From Bacteroidota bacterium (GTDB lineage: Bacteria > Bacteroidota > Bacteroidia > Bacteroidales > PUMT01), in the NCBI GenBank assembly GCA_003554865.1, contig PWHJ01000028.1, forward strand, positions 1 through 40,183: a DNA stretch of 40,183 nt. The letters are read 5' to 3'. Within the stretch, counting starts at the first letter, position 1; every line of letters starts with the position of its first letter. The notes below the pieces were generated by a model. That model was given only the letters and a program-made list of their open reading frames with translations, was not told where the DNA came from and did no database searches. This document shows, piece after piece, positions 1 to 8,535 of the stretch. A program made the position numbers and the translations under genes.

Positions 1-344
1 CCATACAGGTAGCACTTGTCGGACCGCACCAGGCGCAGGACAAGGAAATCGGCTATTACGTGGCCGATCAGCTCTATCGTGACACTGACGCCAACAGGCT
101 GAGGGTGGAACAGCCCGACCATGACGAGTGGGTTCTGATGGAAACAACCGCTGAAGAAGGGGTTGACTATAACATCCTCGACGGGGGCATTATAACAATC
201 CCCGCAAACAGCAGCTTCGGCCCGCTGAGCATGGAGCTGACCCCAACAGGAGATGTAGAGCTGTTCATTGTACTGGAGGAAAGGGACCTGGCACCGAGCG
301 AAAACTACAAGTTTTTCCGCCTTAATATTATGCCGGCGGAATGA
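1..344 (+). CDS. C-terminal part of a SusD-associated surface lipoprotein (5' end outside window)
   Basis: The reading frame is open from base 3 to a TGA at 342-344, so the gene is cut by the window edge; the GTG at position 60 is internal and not a start. The visible part is nearly the same as the C-terminal two thirds of the lipoprotein at 5474-6022: I count about 26 base differences over the first 319 bases. The encoded region has a beta-strand-rich look (GVDYNILDGG, then ITIPANSSFG) that recalls Calx-beta or DUF4843-like domains found downstream of SusD genes, but I cannot assign the family firmly. By analogy with the second copy it probably ends another SusC/SusD operon lying to the left. 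A terminator follows 70 bases later. Function is unknown; a role in glycan or nutrient binding at the cell surface is inferred only from context. Confidence 0.8.
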   Translation, partial: IQVALVGPHQAQDKEIGYYVADQLYRDTDANRLRVEQPDHDEWVLMETTAEEGVDYNILDGGIITIPANSSFGPLSMELTPTGDVELFIVLEERDLAPSENYKFFRLNIMPAE

Positions 345-411
345 TAACAACAGCTTCATCTGTGAGCATGGTACCGCTTGAAGCTGAAGAATAAAATACT
401 GATTAAATTTT

Positions 412-448
412 AAAACACCTTGCATAAAAGATGCAAGGTGTTTTTTTT
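412..448 (+). terminator. Rho-independent terminator after the partial lipoprotein gene
   Basis: A perfect hairpin with arms at 412-425 and 431-444 (core ACACCTTGCAT / ATGCAAGGTGT), a five-base loop AAAAG, and a run of eight T at 441-448. It separates the left lipoprotein gene from the SusC operon. Confidence 0.85.
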
Positions 449-950
449 ACCAATACACGCGGATTTCAATATGTTTTTTTTATAAAATATTAACATTTTT
501 AACAATTTTTTGCAGTTTACTGCAACTTTTTATTATTTTTATGCATCTTTTAAGTAAGAAACATTTTGGGATAATAATAATCAAAAAAAATCAACTTTAT
601 AAAATTACATATATAAATATACCAATACAATCTCCACCAAATTGTTTGTTTTTTGCAATCTATGTATAAATACACCTATATAACTTCCCATCAAATTGTT
701 TTTTTCATAAATATATAAACATTAGCAACCATATATATTTCATGTTACACATCCAGGCTAAGAATTCCTTACATATTGTTAATTTTTAAAAACGGCAAGC
801 CAATATGGTATGGCATTGCTTTATTGCTATTTGAAAATAATGCTAAATAGAGACACAGTATTAAATAAAAGAATAAAAATGGTCTGAAGCGACCAGTTGG
901 GTGCCGGATCATTTATTTGTTTTTATTATTAATCTTTTAATTTTTTTAAC
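449..950 (+). promoter_or_regulatory. 500-base AT-rich leader of the susC-like operon
   Basis: No gene is visible in this gap. It is very AT-rich and must carry the promoter of the SusC/SusD operon, although I found no exact TAnnTTTG -7 box. It contains a small palindrome at 510-525 (TTGCAG TTTA CTGCAA), a degenerate direct repeat about 53 bases apart (around 611-650 and 664-703), and a GC-rich patch at 881-910 that begins with the hairpin TGGTC/GACCA (880-895). These could be operator or leader-RNA elements; that is inference. No sigma/anti-sigma gene pair is adjacent. Confidence 0.5.
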
Positions 951-3947
951 ATGAGGAAAAAACTGCTGTTTAGTATTCTGTTATTGCTGATAATGAGTTT
1001 TTCGGCAGCAATTGCACAGGAAATTACAGTTACAGGTACGGTCACCTCGGCTGAGGACGAAGAGCCGATCCCCGGTGTATCTGTTGCTGTAAGAGGAACC
1101 ACAATCGGAACTGCAACCGATATTGATGGTTCCTATTCCATTGAAGTTCCTTCAGAGGAATCTGTATTACAGTTCACTTTTGTCGGTATGCTCTCCAGGG
1201 AGATCATGGTAGGCGACCAAAGGACAATTGATGTTGAACTCGAACCTGACATCGTAGGTCTGGATGAGGTCGTTGTAACCGGCTACGGGGCTATTCGCAG
1301 AAGAGATCTTACCGGATCGGTTGCATCTGTTCGCTCGACTGAGATCGAAGGTATGGCCGTTGAACATGTCAGCAGGGCTATCCAGGGTCGCGCTGCGGGC
1401 GTACAGGTTACATCCAGTTCAGGGGCTCCCGGTGGAGGAATTTCAACCATTATTCGTGGAATAGGCTCATTTTCCAGCAACACACCCCTATGGATTGTTG
1501 ATGGTGTTGAAATCTCCGGCAGACTCTCATCACTTGATTTTAACGATGTGGAGACGATCGACATCCTGAAAGATGCGGCGGCTTCAGCAATTTACGGCGC
1601 AAGAGGCGCGGCAGGTGTTATTATTATAACCACCAAAAGAGGGGAAGAAGCTGAAGAGACCAATTTTACCCTTGATGTATCAAGAGGTTACAGCCAGGGG
1701 ATAACTGATCTTGACATGATGGACGGCACCCAGTTTGTAGAGCTTTACCTTGAAGGTTATAAAAACAGGCTTGGTGAAGACCACTGGTTCACGCAGGACC
1801 GGATTCAAGATGCAGTAAACCTTGGGTGGATGGAAGTAGCAGCAGACGGCTCATACGATTTTTCCAACACACCAAATCACAACTGGGTGGATGCTGTAAA
1901 CCGCACGGGTAATTATACAGATCTCAGGCTGAACGCCTCAGGCGGTTCCGAAAATACAAGGTTTTATTCGTCTCTCTCTCACAACAGGACGGAAGGGCAC
2001 ATAGTCGGATATGACTTTGACAGAAGCAGCTTCAGGTTGAATCTCGACCATGACGCTTCAGACAGGCTTACAGTCGATGTTCAGGCCAATGCCAACGTAG
2101 CTTCAAGAGATATAACACGAGGCGGAGGAGCATTCACAAACCCCATTCTCTCGGCATACTTTGTGCCACCGATAAATGCAATATATGACGAGGATGGCAA
2201 TTTTACAAATCATCCACGCGGTCTCTGGGGAATGGTGCCCTCGCACAGTCTCTACAGCATGGAGGTAGACCATTTCATAACCACTAACGTTAAAACTTTG
2301 CTGAATTTAGGTGCCTCGTACGATCTGACCGACCATCTGGCTTTCCGGAGCGTATTCGGGCTTGATTTCAATTTCTACGACAATGAGTACTGGTATGACC
2401 CGCGGGGGAGTGACGGAATGGACAACAACGGCATGCTGACCGATTCGGAAAGTAACGACTTTTCCTACCAGACAACCCAGACGCTTAATTACAACAATAT
2501 TTTTGGAGATGTCCACAGTTTTAACGCAGTTGCAGGTTTTGAAACATACAGCATGATTTCGAGAAGTTCTTCCGCCACCGGTATTAATTTTCCCAATCAT
2601 CATATGAATGTTATGAACGCGGCAGCTGAAGTTACAAGCTTCGGTGGAAATGAAACCGAGCGCTCCCGCATGGGTGTTTTCAGCAGGTTAAACTATACAT
2701 TCGATGACAGATACATGTTAACTATGACGGGGCGCTATGACGGCAGCTCCAGGTTCGGTGCCGACAACAAATGGGGTTTTTTCCCGGCTGCGGCAATAGG
2801 ATGGAGAATTTCTTCCGAACCTTTCATGGCAGGAATAGACCAGCTTGACAATTTGATGCTGAGACTGAGCTACGGTGTTTCAGGATCAGACGCTGCAGGC
2901 AGTTACGCGGCCCTGGGACTTTGGAGCGGAGGAACCCAATACCAAGGAAACGTTGGCATATATCCCACACAGCTGCCAAACCGCTTCCTGACATGGGAGG
3001 AAAGCAGGACGCTGAACCTTGCAATAAATGCCGGTGCATTCGGAGGCAGGCTAAACATGGAAATAGACCTCTACAACCGCTGGTCTGAAAGACTGCTGCT
3101 GGGAAGGCCTTTGCCCGCAACTACGGGCTGGACAAGTATAACGGAGAATATTGGAAGAACTGTTAACGAAGGAATTGAAATATCTCTTAACACGGTGAAT
3201 ATTCAAACTGATAATTTCCAGTGGAGCACAAACTTCAATATTTCATTTGTTCAAAACGAAATACTTGAGCTTCTGCCAGGACAGGAATTTTTCAGTACCC
3301 GAAGGAAGGTTGGCCGGGCAATAAATGACTGGTATATACCTCAATGGGCAGGTGTAAATCCGGCTGACGGAAGACCGATGTATTACGATGCTGACTGGAA
3401 TATTACCTATAACCCGGTATACGAAGACAGGCACTGGATGGGTCCGGTACAGCCTACAAGATACGGTGGTATTACCAATGAGTTCCAAATCGGCAACTTT
3501 GCTGCCTCAATATTTTTCCAGTATTCAGGTGGCAGCTACAGGTATGCTAATCATAACAGGTATGTGCAGATGCACAATACAATGAATCTGAACCAGCTTG
3601 CTTCGGTATGGACAGAGAGGTGGCAGGACCCCGGAGATATGACGGAAATGGTTAGACCTGTTCATGCAAATGTTTATGCAGGTGATGTAATGACTCCAAC
3701 AAGCTACAGCTCCCGTCTTATTGAAAGAGTTGACTATATAAGACTTAAGGATGTGGATATATCCTATACGATCCCAAGGGCATTCACACAGCGTTACAAT
3801 ATTGACAGACTGTCTGTATATGCAAGGGCAACGAACCTTTTAACATGGGATGACTATTCTGGCTGGGACCCTGAATTTACCGGCTCGGACTTTTTCACCT
3901 ATCCTCAGGGCAGAACTGTTACCGTAGGGATCCGGACTAATTTTTAA
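951..3947 (+). CDS. SusC/RagA family TonB-dependent outer-membrane transporter
   Basis: This is the 998-residue TonB-dependent channel of a SusC/SusD uptake system, which moves oligosaccharides or other nutrients across the outer membrane using TonB energy. It has a signal peptide (cleavage expected after AIA at residue 22), an N-terminal carboxypeptidase-D regulatory-like domain (about 25-100, with VTGTVTSAEDEEPIPGVSV), the SusC signature DEVVVTGYG at about 105, a plug domain (about 115-230) and a 22-strand-type barrel ending in a terminal phenylalanine (VGIRTNF). Length is normal for the family. The ATG at 951 gives the complete signal peptide. There is no extra N-terminal domain of the kind that talks to an anti-sigma factor. 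The susD-like gene starts 33 bases downstream and no carbohydrate-active enzyme is nearby, so the substrate cannot be predicted. Confidence 0.95.
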   Translation: MRKKLLFSILLLLIMSFSAAIAQEITVTGTVTSAEDEEPIPGVSVAVRGTTIGTATDIDGSYSIEVPSEESVLQFTFVGMLSREIMVGDQRTIDVELEPDIVGLDEVVVTGYGAIRRRDLTGSVASVRSTEIEGMAVEHVSRAIQGRAAGVQVTSSSGAPGGGISTIIRGIGSFSSNTPLWIVDGVEISGRLSSLDFNDVETIDILKDAAASAIYGARGAAGVIIITTKRGEEAEETNFTLDVSRGYSQGITDLDMMDGTQFVELYLEGYKNRLGEDHWFTQDRIQDAVNLGWMEVAADGSYDFSNTPNHNWVDAVNRTGNYTDLRLNASGGSENTRFYSSLSHNRTEGHIVGYDFDRSSFRLNLDHDASDRLTVDVQANANVASRDITRGGGAFTNPILSAYFVPPINAIYDEDGNFTNHPRGLWGMVPSHSLYSMEVDHFITTNVKTLLNLGASYDLTDHLAFRSVFGLDFNFYDNEYWYDPRGSDGMDNNGMLTDSESNDFSYQTTQTLNYNNIFGDVHSFNAVAGFETYSMISRSSSATGINFPNHHMNVMNAAAEVTSFGGNETERSRMGVFSRLNYTFDDRYMLTMTGRYDGSSRFGADNKWGFFPAAAIGWRISSEPFMAGIDQLDNLMLRLSYGVSGSDAAGSYAALGLWSGGTQYQGNVGIYPTQLPNRFLTWEESRTLNLAINAGAFGGRLNMEIDLYNRWSERLLLGRPLPATTGWTSITENIGRTVNEGIEISLNTVNIQTDNFQWSTNFNISFVQNEILELLPGQEFFSTRRKVGRAINDWYIPQWAGVNPADGRPMYYDADWNITYNPVYEDRHWMGPVQPTRYGGITNEFQIGNFAASIFFQYSGGSYRYANHNRYVQMHNTMNLNQLASVWTERWQDPGDMTEMVRPVHANVYAGDVMTPTSYSSRLIERVDYIRLKDVDISYTIPRAFTQRYNIDRLSVYARATNLLTWDDYSGWDPEFTGSDFFTYPQGRTVTVGIRTNF

Positions 3948-3980
3948 CAAAAATTTTATACACAAATAAATTGATTTATC

Positions 3981-5441
3981 ATGCATAAACATAATTTTAT
4001 TTACTCATTAATCCTTACGGCTGCAATTCTTATAGGGGCAGCCTCGTGTGAGGATTATCTTGAAAAATACCCAAGGGCCTCCATGGCCTCGGAGCTTGCA
4101 ATGGCAGACCTGGAAGGTATTGAAGCTACCCTATACGGTTTGTACAACAGGATGCAGGGATGGCATCTTGCCACACATTACCTTGCAGGCGGACTTTTGA
4201 CTGATGAGCTCAAAGTGGCAGCTGCAAACTCGGGGCGTATGATAACCTATCCGACAAACCAGGAAAACACCTCTTCCTTTGTCTCATGGTCCGGGCGCTA
4301 CAACGATATAAACCGGCTAAACATGATGCTCTACTATGTCGATGAGCTGGAAGGTGATTTTGACGAAACAAGGCTTAACAGGCTAAAGGGTGAAGCGCAT
4401 GCCATGCGCGGATATATATACTTCAATCTGCTTAAGGTATACGCACGGCCATATATGTATCAGACACCTCTTGTTCAGGGTGAGCCTCTGGGGGTAACAA
4501 TAAAGCTTGATCCTTTTATGGGTATTGACGAGGACAGTTTTGAACCACGTGCAACAATAGATGAAGGCTACCAGGTTGTACTTGATGAACTTGAAATGGC
4601 AATAAGCCTCTTGCCGGAAACAAATGATGATTTCCCCTACAGGTTCACAAATATCTCAGCTAAAGCGCTTCTGGCAAAAATTCATTTGTATATGGGTAAC
4701 TGGACCGAAGCAGCCAGCTATGCAGAAGATGTGATAGCCGACGGTAATGTTAACCTCACCGGTACTGATAACTACATTGATGCTTTTGCGGAAACTCCCG
4801 GCAGTGAATCAATACTGGAGATGGGCTACACCTCTGATGACAGGCCCGGCATGAATGAAAGTATTCAAGGTCTTGCCTGGTATGATCCCCCAACAGGCTA
4901 CGGCGACTTAATTCTTCGCAGAGACCTGATTAACCTGCTTGAAGAGTACCGTACTAAGGGAGATGTACGTCCCGAGATGACATATGAATACACTAAGGTT
5001 GGAGAAGATGTAGTCTTCCAGGACAAGTTTGCAGGTTATGCAGGGCCTCATGCTTACTGGGACGACTATCCGGTTATACGCACGGCCGAAATGTACCTGA
5101 TAGCAGCCGAAGCGTATGCAGAACTTGATCAGCTGACAGATGCCCGTAACATTCTTACAGATTTCCGCGAGCACAGAATGGATCAGGAAAACGCAGAAGT
5201 AACAGTGGATACAAAAGAAGAGTTGATTGATCTTATTCTGACTGAGAGAAGAGTAGAGTTTTTCTGTGAAATGTCGCACCGCTGGTTCGATCTAAGGCGC
5301 AGGGGAATGGGCATACCCAAAGGATGTCCCGATGAAGATCCAGGCATTCCTCTTGAATTTGATGACTACAGAATAGTGGGCAGAATACCGAATGCGGAAA
5401 TGGAAGCAAACGAAAACGCTATCCAGAACCCTGGTTATTAA
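3981..5441 (+). CDS. SusD/RagB family nutrient-binding outer-membrane lipoprotein
   Basis: A 486-residue SusD-type lipoprotein, the surface lid that captures ligand for the SusC channel. The signal peptide ends in a lipobox (IGAASC, Cys23), followed by EDYLEKYPR, a typical SusD start. Helical TPR-like segments are visible, including the conserved GEAHAMRGYIYFNLLKVYARP region (split here as GEAHAMRGYIYF, then NLLKVYARP) near residue 140 and the C-terminal RRVEFFCE...HRWFDLRRRG signature near 425-445. Length is normal. It lies between the susC-like gene and a small lipoprotein gene, all in the same direction with 33-base gaps, so the three are almost certainly one operon. The ligand is unknown. 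Confidence 0.94.
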   Translation: MHKHNFIYSLILTAAILIGAASCEDYLEKYPRASMASELAMADLEGIEATLYGLYNRMQGWHLATHYLAGGLLTDELKVAAANSGRMITYPTNQENTSSFVSWSGRYNDINRLNMMLYYVDELEGDFDETRLNRLKGEAHAMRGYIYFNLLKVYARPYMYQTPLVQGEPLGVTIKLDPFMGIDEDSFEPRATIDEGYQVVLDELEMAISLLPETNDDFPYRFTNISAKALLAKIHLYMGNWTEAASYAEDVIADGNVNLTGTDNYIDAFAETPGSESILEMGYTSDDRPGMNESIQGLAWYDPPTGYGDLILRRDLINLLEEYRTKGDVRPEMTYEYTKVGEDVVFQDKFAGYAGPHAYWDDYPVIRTAEMYLIAAEAYAELDQLTDARNILTDFREHRMDQENAEVTVDTKEELIDLILTERRVEFFCEMSHRWFDLRRRGMGIPKGCPDEDPGIPLEFDDYRIVGRIPNAEMEANENAIQNPGY

Positions 5442-5473
5442 TCAATAACAAACAATTTAAAATATTCAGAAGT

Positions 5474-6022
5474 ATGAGAAAAATCATTATATCACTTACA
5501 ATTATTGTGGCCATGGGTTTTGTAACCCAATCGTGCTTCGACGGGCTTAACGACTTCACCTATGACGGTCCGCCGGTAGTGGAATTCTCCAACCTTTCAC
5601 ATGACAACGCAAGCTGGACATCCGTGGGTGCGCACTGGTCGGCCGTTATTGAAGGCGACGACCCGGATGCCGCCATACAGGTTGCACTGGTCGGACCGCA
5701 CCAGGCGGAGGACAATGAAATAAGCTACTATGTGGCCGATCAGCTCTATCGTGACACCGACGCCAACAGGCTGAGGGTGGAACAGCCCGACCACGATGAA
5801 TGGGAGCTTATGGAAACAACCGCTGAAGAAGGGGTTGACTACAACATTCTCGACGGGGGCGTTATAACAATCCCCGCAAACAGCAGCTTCGGCTCGCTGA
5901 GCATGGAGCTGACACCCACAGAAGATGTTGAGCTGTTCATCGTGCTTGAGGAAAGGGACCTGGCACCGAGCGAAAACTACAAGTTTTTCCGGGTAAATAT
6001 TTCACCTGAAGCAGCTGAATAA
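5474..6022 (+). CDS. Small surface lipoprotein of the SusC/SusD operon
   Basis: A 182-residue lipoprotein with a signal peptide and lipobox at Cys21 (VTQSC). The mature part begins with a region around YDGPPVVEFSNL and continues with a beta-rich segment (GVDYNILDGG, ITIPANSSFG, ELFIVLEERDLAPSENYKFF). The general form resembles DUF4843 or Calx-beta-like domains that often sit third in SusC/SusD operons, where such proteins are thought to be accessory surface binders; I am not certain of the family. It starts 32 bases after the susD-like stop and is followed by a strong terminator. Its distal two thirds are nearly identical to the truncated gene at 1-344, so the two are recent duplicates or have undergone gene conversion. 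Confidence 0.85.
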   Translation: MRKIIISLTIIVAMGFVTQSCFDGLNDFTYDGPPVVEFSNLSHDNASWTSVGAHWSAVIEGDDPDAAIQVALVGPHQAEDNEISYYVADQLYRDTDANRLRVEQPDHDEWELMETTAEEGVDYNILDGGVITIPANSSFGSLSMELTPTEDVELFIVLEERDLAPSENYKFFRVNISPEAAE

Positions 6023-6084
6023 ATACCGGAAAAGGAAATGGGAAAGGGTGTCACACCGGACTCATTTTCTCTCATAAAGCATGC

Positions 6085-6119
6085 AAGGGGCTGCCTGAAA
6101 AAGGGCAGCCCCTTTTTTT
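6085..6119 (+). terminator. Rho-independent terminator of the SusC/SusD operon
   Basis: A nine-base-pair GC-rich hairpin (GGGGCTGCC at 6087-6095, GGCAGCCCC at 6104-6112) is followed by a T run. It lies 60 bases after the third gene of the operon. Confidence 0.9.
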
Positions 6120-6220
6120 AATATCTACAATTATCGGGGGCTTCTTTTCAGGGGTTTTTTATTTGTCAATTGCCGTATGTCTGCTTTCTTAAGTAAATCA
6201 CCAAACATTTATATTAAATG

Positions 6221-6263
6221 TTAAAAAGGATTGCACCAAATTCTCATACCGGCACAATCCTTT
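6221..6263 (-). terminator. Probable terminator of the TolC-like operon
   Basis: On the minus strand, AAAGGATTG and CAATCCTTT form a nine-base-pair stem around a 21-base loop, followed by further T residues. It lies just downstream of the TolC-like gene and faces the previous operon. The large loop lowers certainty. Confidence 0.6.
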
Positions 6264-6291
6264 AAAAACCAACTTATAACCATGAAAAAGT

Positions 6292-7644
6292 CTACTCCAG
6301 GCTTATTGGTTTTCCCATAAAATAATCGAGAAAAACAAGCCGGAGCATAAGATCGTACCTTGCTCTTGCAAGCTCCGATTCTGCGCTGATATAATTATTT
6401 TGAGCATGCCGGAAATCGACAAAACTTATCAGTCCGAGTTCGAATTCCCGTTTGGCATGATTGAAAGCTTCCCGGGCAAAAACTCCGGCCTTTTCTGCTG
6501 ATTCGAAATTATCCCTTGCTGCTTCGGCATCGTTGTATTGCTGATGAACCTGAGAGTACAAATTTTGTTTGATTTCCTCCAGCCTGTATTCTGCATCCAA
6601 AAGATCGGTCCGGGCCCTGTTTATACGGGTCCTTGCCTGCCAGCGGTTGAATATGGGAATACTTACTGAGACAGCTAAATACTGGCCGTAATTGTCACGC
6701 AATTGCAGGTCATAAGGATAATCATTAGAGGAATTGTTTTGTCTCGGGTCCCTTGCAAGCTCACTGTACCTGGAGCCTAAACCTGCGCTTACCGAAAGGG
6801 TTGGATACAAAAAGCTTCTGCTAGCCGCAAGTGATCTTTCGGAACTTTTCAGTAAATATTCGGCACTCCTTACCTGAGGAACCCTGTTGTGAGCTTCATC
6901 ATATATTGCCTCAACAGGATTAAGCAACACGCTTGCGTCGGTTTCAGCGTTCATCTCAGGACCCTTCACCCTGAAGTCCACTTCCATATCCAGTTGCAGC
7001 ATCTGCTTCAGCTCAAGGTATGCCGACTTCACCCGGTTCCCGGACAATGTAACCCTATGACGGATAGCAGCATTTTCAGACTGCAGCTCATAAAGCCTTC
7101 TTTTTGGCACATCACCCAGCTCATAACTTAACCTTGCATTCTCCACCTGCATATTACTCAGCTCCAGTTGCTGTTTGTCAATTTCCAGAAGCTCTTTCTC
7201 ATACAATATTTGCAAAAAGACGGCGACAATGTTAAGGGAAATATCATCCCTTGCTCCTTCGACTTCATAGAGTCCCGCCTGAAGATTGTAATACTGCCTC
7301 CTTATATTGTGACGGTTGTAAAAACCATTGAAAAGATCCATATTGGCCGACATTGAAACATTTCCGGAGCCATGTGGAATATCAATGTACTCGTAGGTTA
7401 TCATATCCAGAGAGCGCCCCCTGGAATATGTGTGTGATCCTCCGGCACTGATTCCGGGCAACACATCCAGCCAGGACTGACGGTAATTGTATTTACCGTG
7501 TTCTACCTGCAGCTCCTGCCGCTTTAAGCGGATATTCTTCTCCAGGGCATAATCTATGCAATCCTCCAGTGTCCAGTACTCCTGTGCACTCACAGCCATA
7601 GATGTAAACAAAAAGACGACCAAAACGATAAAGAGCCTGCTCAT
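6292..7644 (-). CDS. TolC-family outer-membrane efflux channel
   Basis: A 450-residue outer-membrane factor that forms the exit duct of a tripartite exporter. It has a signal peptide (cleavage expected after VSA, residue 20), starts the mature chain with the typical EYWTLEDCIDYALEKNI, and has the two-fold repeated long helical segments of the family; the second half contains SVSIPIFNRWQARTRI, matching the conserved TolC P-I-F element. Length is normal. It is the last gene of a minus-strand operon behind an ABC ATPase and a membrane fusion protein, 51 bases after the ATPase stop. The substrate is unknown. The missing partner is an inner-membrane permease, which is not found next to it. Confidence 0.92.
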   Translation of the reverse strand: MSRLFIVLVVFLFTSMAVSAQEYWTLEDCIDYALEKNIRLKRQELQVEHGKYNYRQSWLDVLPGISAGGSHTYSRGRSLDMITYEYIDIPHGSGNVSMSANMDLFNGFYNRHNIRRQYYNLQAGLYEVEGARDDISLNIVAVFLQILYEKELLEIDKQQLELSNMQVENARLSYELGDVPKRRLYELQSENAAIRHRVTLSGNRVKSAYLELKQMLQLDMEVDFRVKGPEMNAETDASVLLNPVEAIYDEAHNRVPQVRSAEYLLKSSERSLAASRSFLYPTLSVSAGLGSRYSELARDPRQNNSSNDYPYDLQLRDNYGQYLAVSVSIPIFNRWQARTRINRARTDLLDAEYRLEEIKQNLYSQVHQQYNDAEAARDNFESAEKAGVFAREAFNHAKREFELGLISFVDFRHAQNNYISAESELARARYDLMLRLVFLDYFMGKPISLE

Positions 7645-7695
7645 AAATATTTGATTTTTGTTGCTTTTTTGTAAAAATGTGCACTAAAAACTCAT

Positions 7696-8379
7696 TCAAA
7701 GGAGCTTTGTTACGTTTTCTGTAACAATATGTCCGTCAAACAGCTGGATAATCCTGTTTGCCTTTTCCGCATCGCTGGGTGAATGGGTAACCATTACAAT
7801 GGTAGTGCCTTCACCGTTAAGATAGGTAAGCAGATTCATCACCTCTTCGCCGTTTGCGGAATCAAGGTTACCGGTAGGCTCGTCGGCAAGGATAAGGGCC
7901 GGGTTTGTAACAACAGCACGGCATATGGCCACACGCTGCTGTTGTCCGCCGGAAAGCTGCTGGGGGAAATGTTTTGCCCTGTGACCAATCTTCATTTTAT
8001 CCATTACGGCTTCAACCTTTTTCCTGCGCTCCGAGGCGGGCATATTCAAATAAAGCAAGGGGAGCTCAACATTTTCATATACATTTAATTCATCTATCAG
8101 GTTAAAGCTCTGAAAAACAAATCCTATGTTTGCCTTTCGCATATTGGTACGCTGCCTTTCGGAAAAACCGGAAACTTCGGTGCCGTTAAACCACAGCTCC
8201 CCGTCAGTGGGATTGTCAAGCAAACCGACTATATTGAGCAGGGTTGACTTACCGCAGCCTGAAGGTCCCATTACTGCAACAAATTCACCTTCTTCCACTT
8301 CCAGGTTAACTTTGTTCAGTGCAGTTGTTTCCACCTCATCTGTGCGGAAAACTTTTACAAGATCATTTGTTTTAATCAT
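7696..8379 (-). CDS. MacB/LolD-type ABC transporter ATP-binding protein
   Basis: A 227-residue ATPase of the MacB/LolD/FtsE group, which normally powers a FtsX-like permease. Visible motifs are Walker [10 protein letters not shown] (about 39-47), the Q-loop region [11 protein letters not shown], signature [14 protein letters not shown] (about 142-155), Walker [14 protein letters not shown] and the H-loop VTHS. It is complete. The group works in macrolide or peptide export and lipoprotein trafficking, without importing substrate. Its neighbours are the membrane fusion protein (156 bases upstream) and the TolC-like channel (51 bases downstream). No permease gene is adjacent, so the ATPase must pair with a permease encoded elsewhere, or the permease gene has been lost. 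Confidence 0.93.
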   Translation of the reverse strand: MIKTNDLVKVFRTDEVETTALNKVNLEVEEGEFVAVMGPSGCGKSTLLNIVGLLDNPTDGELWFNGTEVSGFSERQRTNMRKANIGFVFQSFNLIDELNVYENVELPLLYLNMPASERRKKVEAVMDKMKIGHRAKHFPQQLSGGQQQRVAICRAVVTNPALILADEPTGNLDSANGEEVMNLLTYLNGEGTTIVMVTHSPSDAEKANRIIQLFDGHIVTENVTKLL

Positions 8380-8535
8380 GATTTTAAAATTTTAAATGCT
8401 TATTAATTATTTTTAAAACTTCTTTTGCATCAAAACTTAAGGTTTTACCCCCCCCTGGCAACATAGCCCGTTTAACTTTATAATACCCCGGCTGCAAATT
8501 CGGCGGGGTTAGTGCTGCCTACGGCACCGTTGGGT
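8380..8535 (-). other. Intergenic gap between the fusion-protein and ATPase genes
   Basis: A 156-base gap inside an otherwise compact operon. Read on the plus strand it holds CCCCG/CGGGG (8486-8490 with 8504-8508), GTGC/GCAC (8512-8527) and a run of eight C (8448-8455, G8 in the transcript). No reading frame with similarity to a permease is visible. It may be a processing or attenuation site, or a deletion scar. Confidence 0.4.

Noticed and set aside
1167-3488. Several antisense open frames inside the susC-like gene
   Set aside because: They follow from codon bias of a clearly real 998-codon gene and show no domain or leader.
8460-8530. A fourth relative of the 66-base repeat
   Set aside because: It shares only GGCAGC and GC-rich character with the repeat at 12821-12990; the match is too short to count.
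8380-8535. Permease pseudogene remnant between the fusion-protein and ATPase genes
   Set aside because: Reading the gap on the minus strand gave no stretch resembling FtsX/MacB; only hairpins and a homopolymer run are visible.
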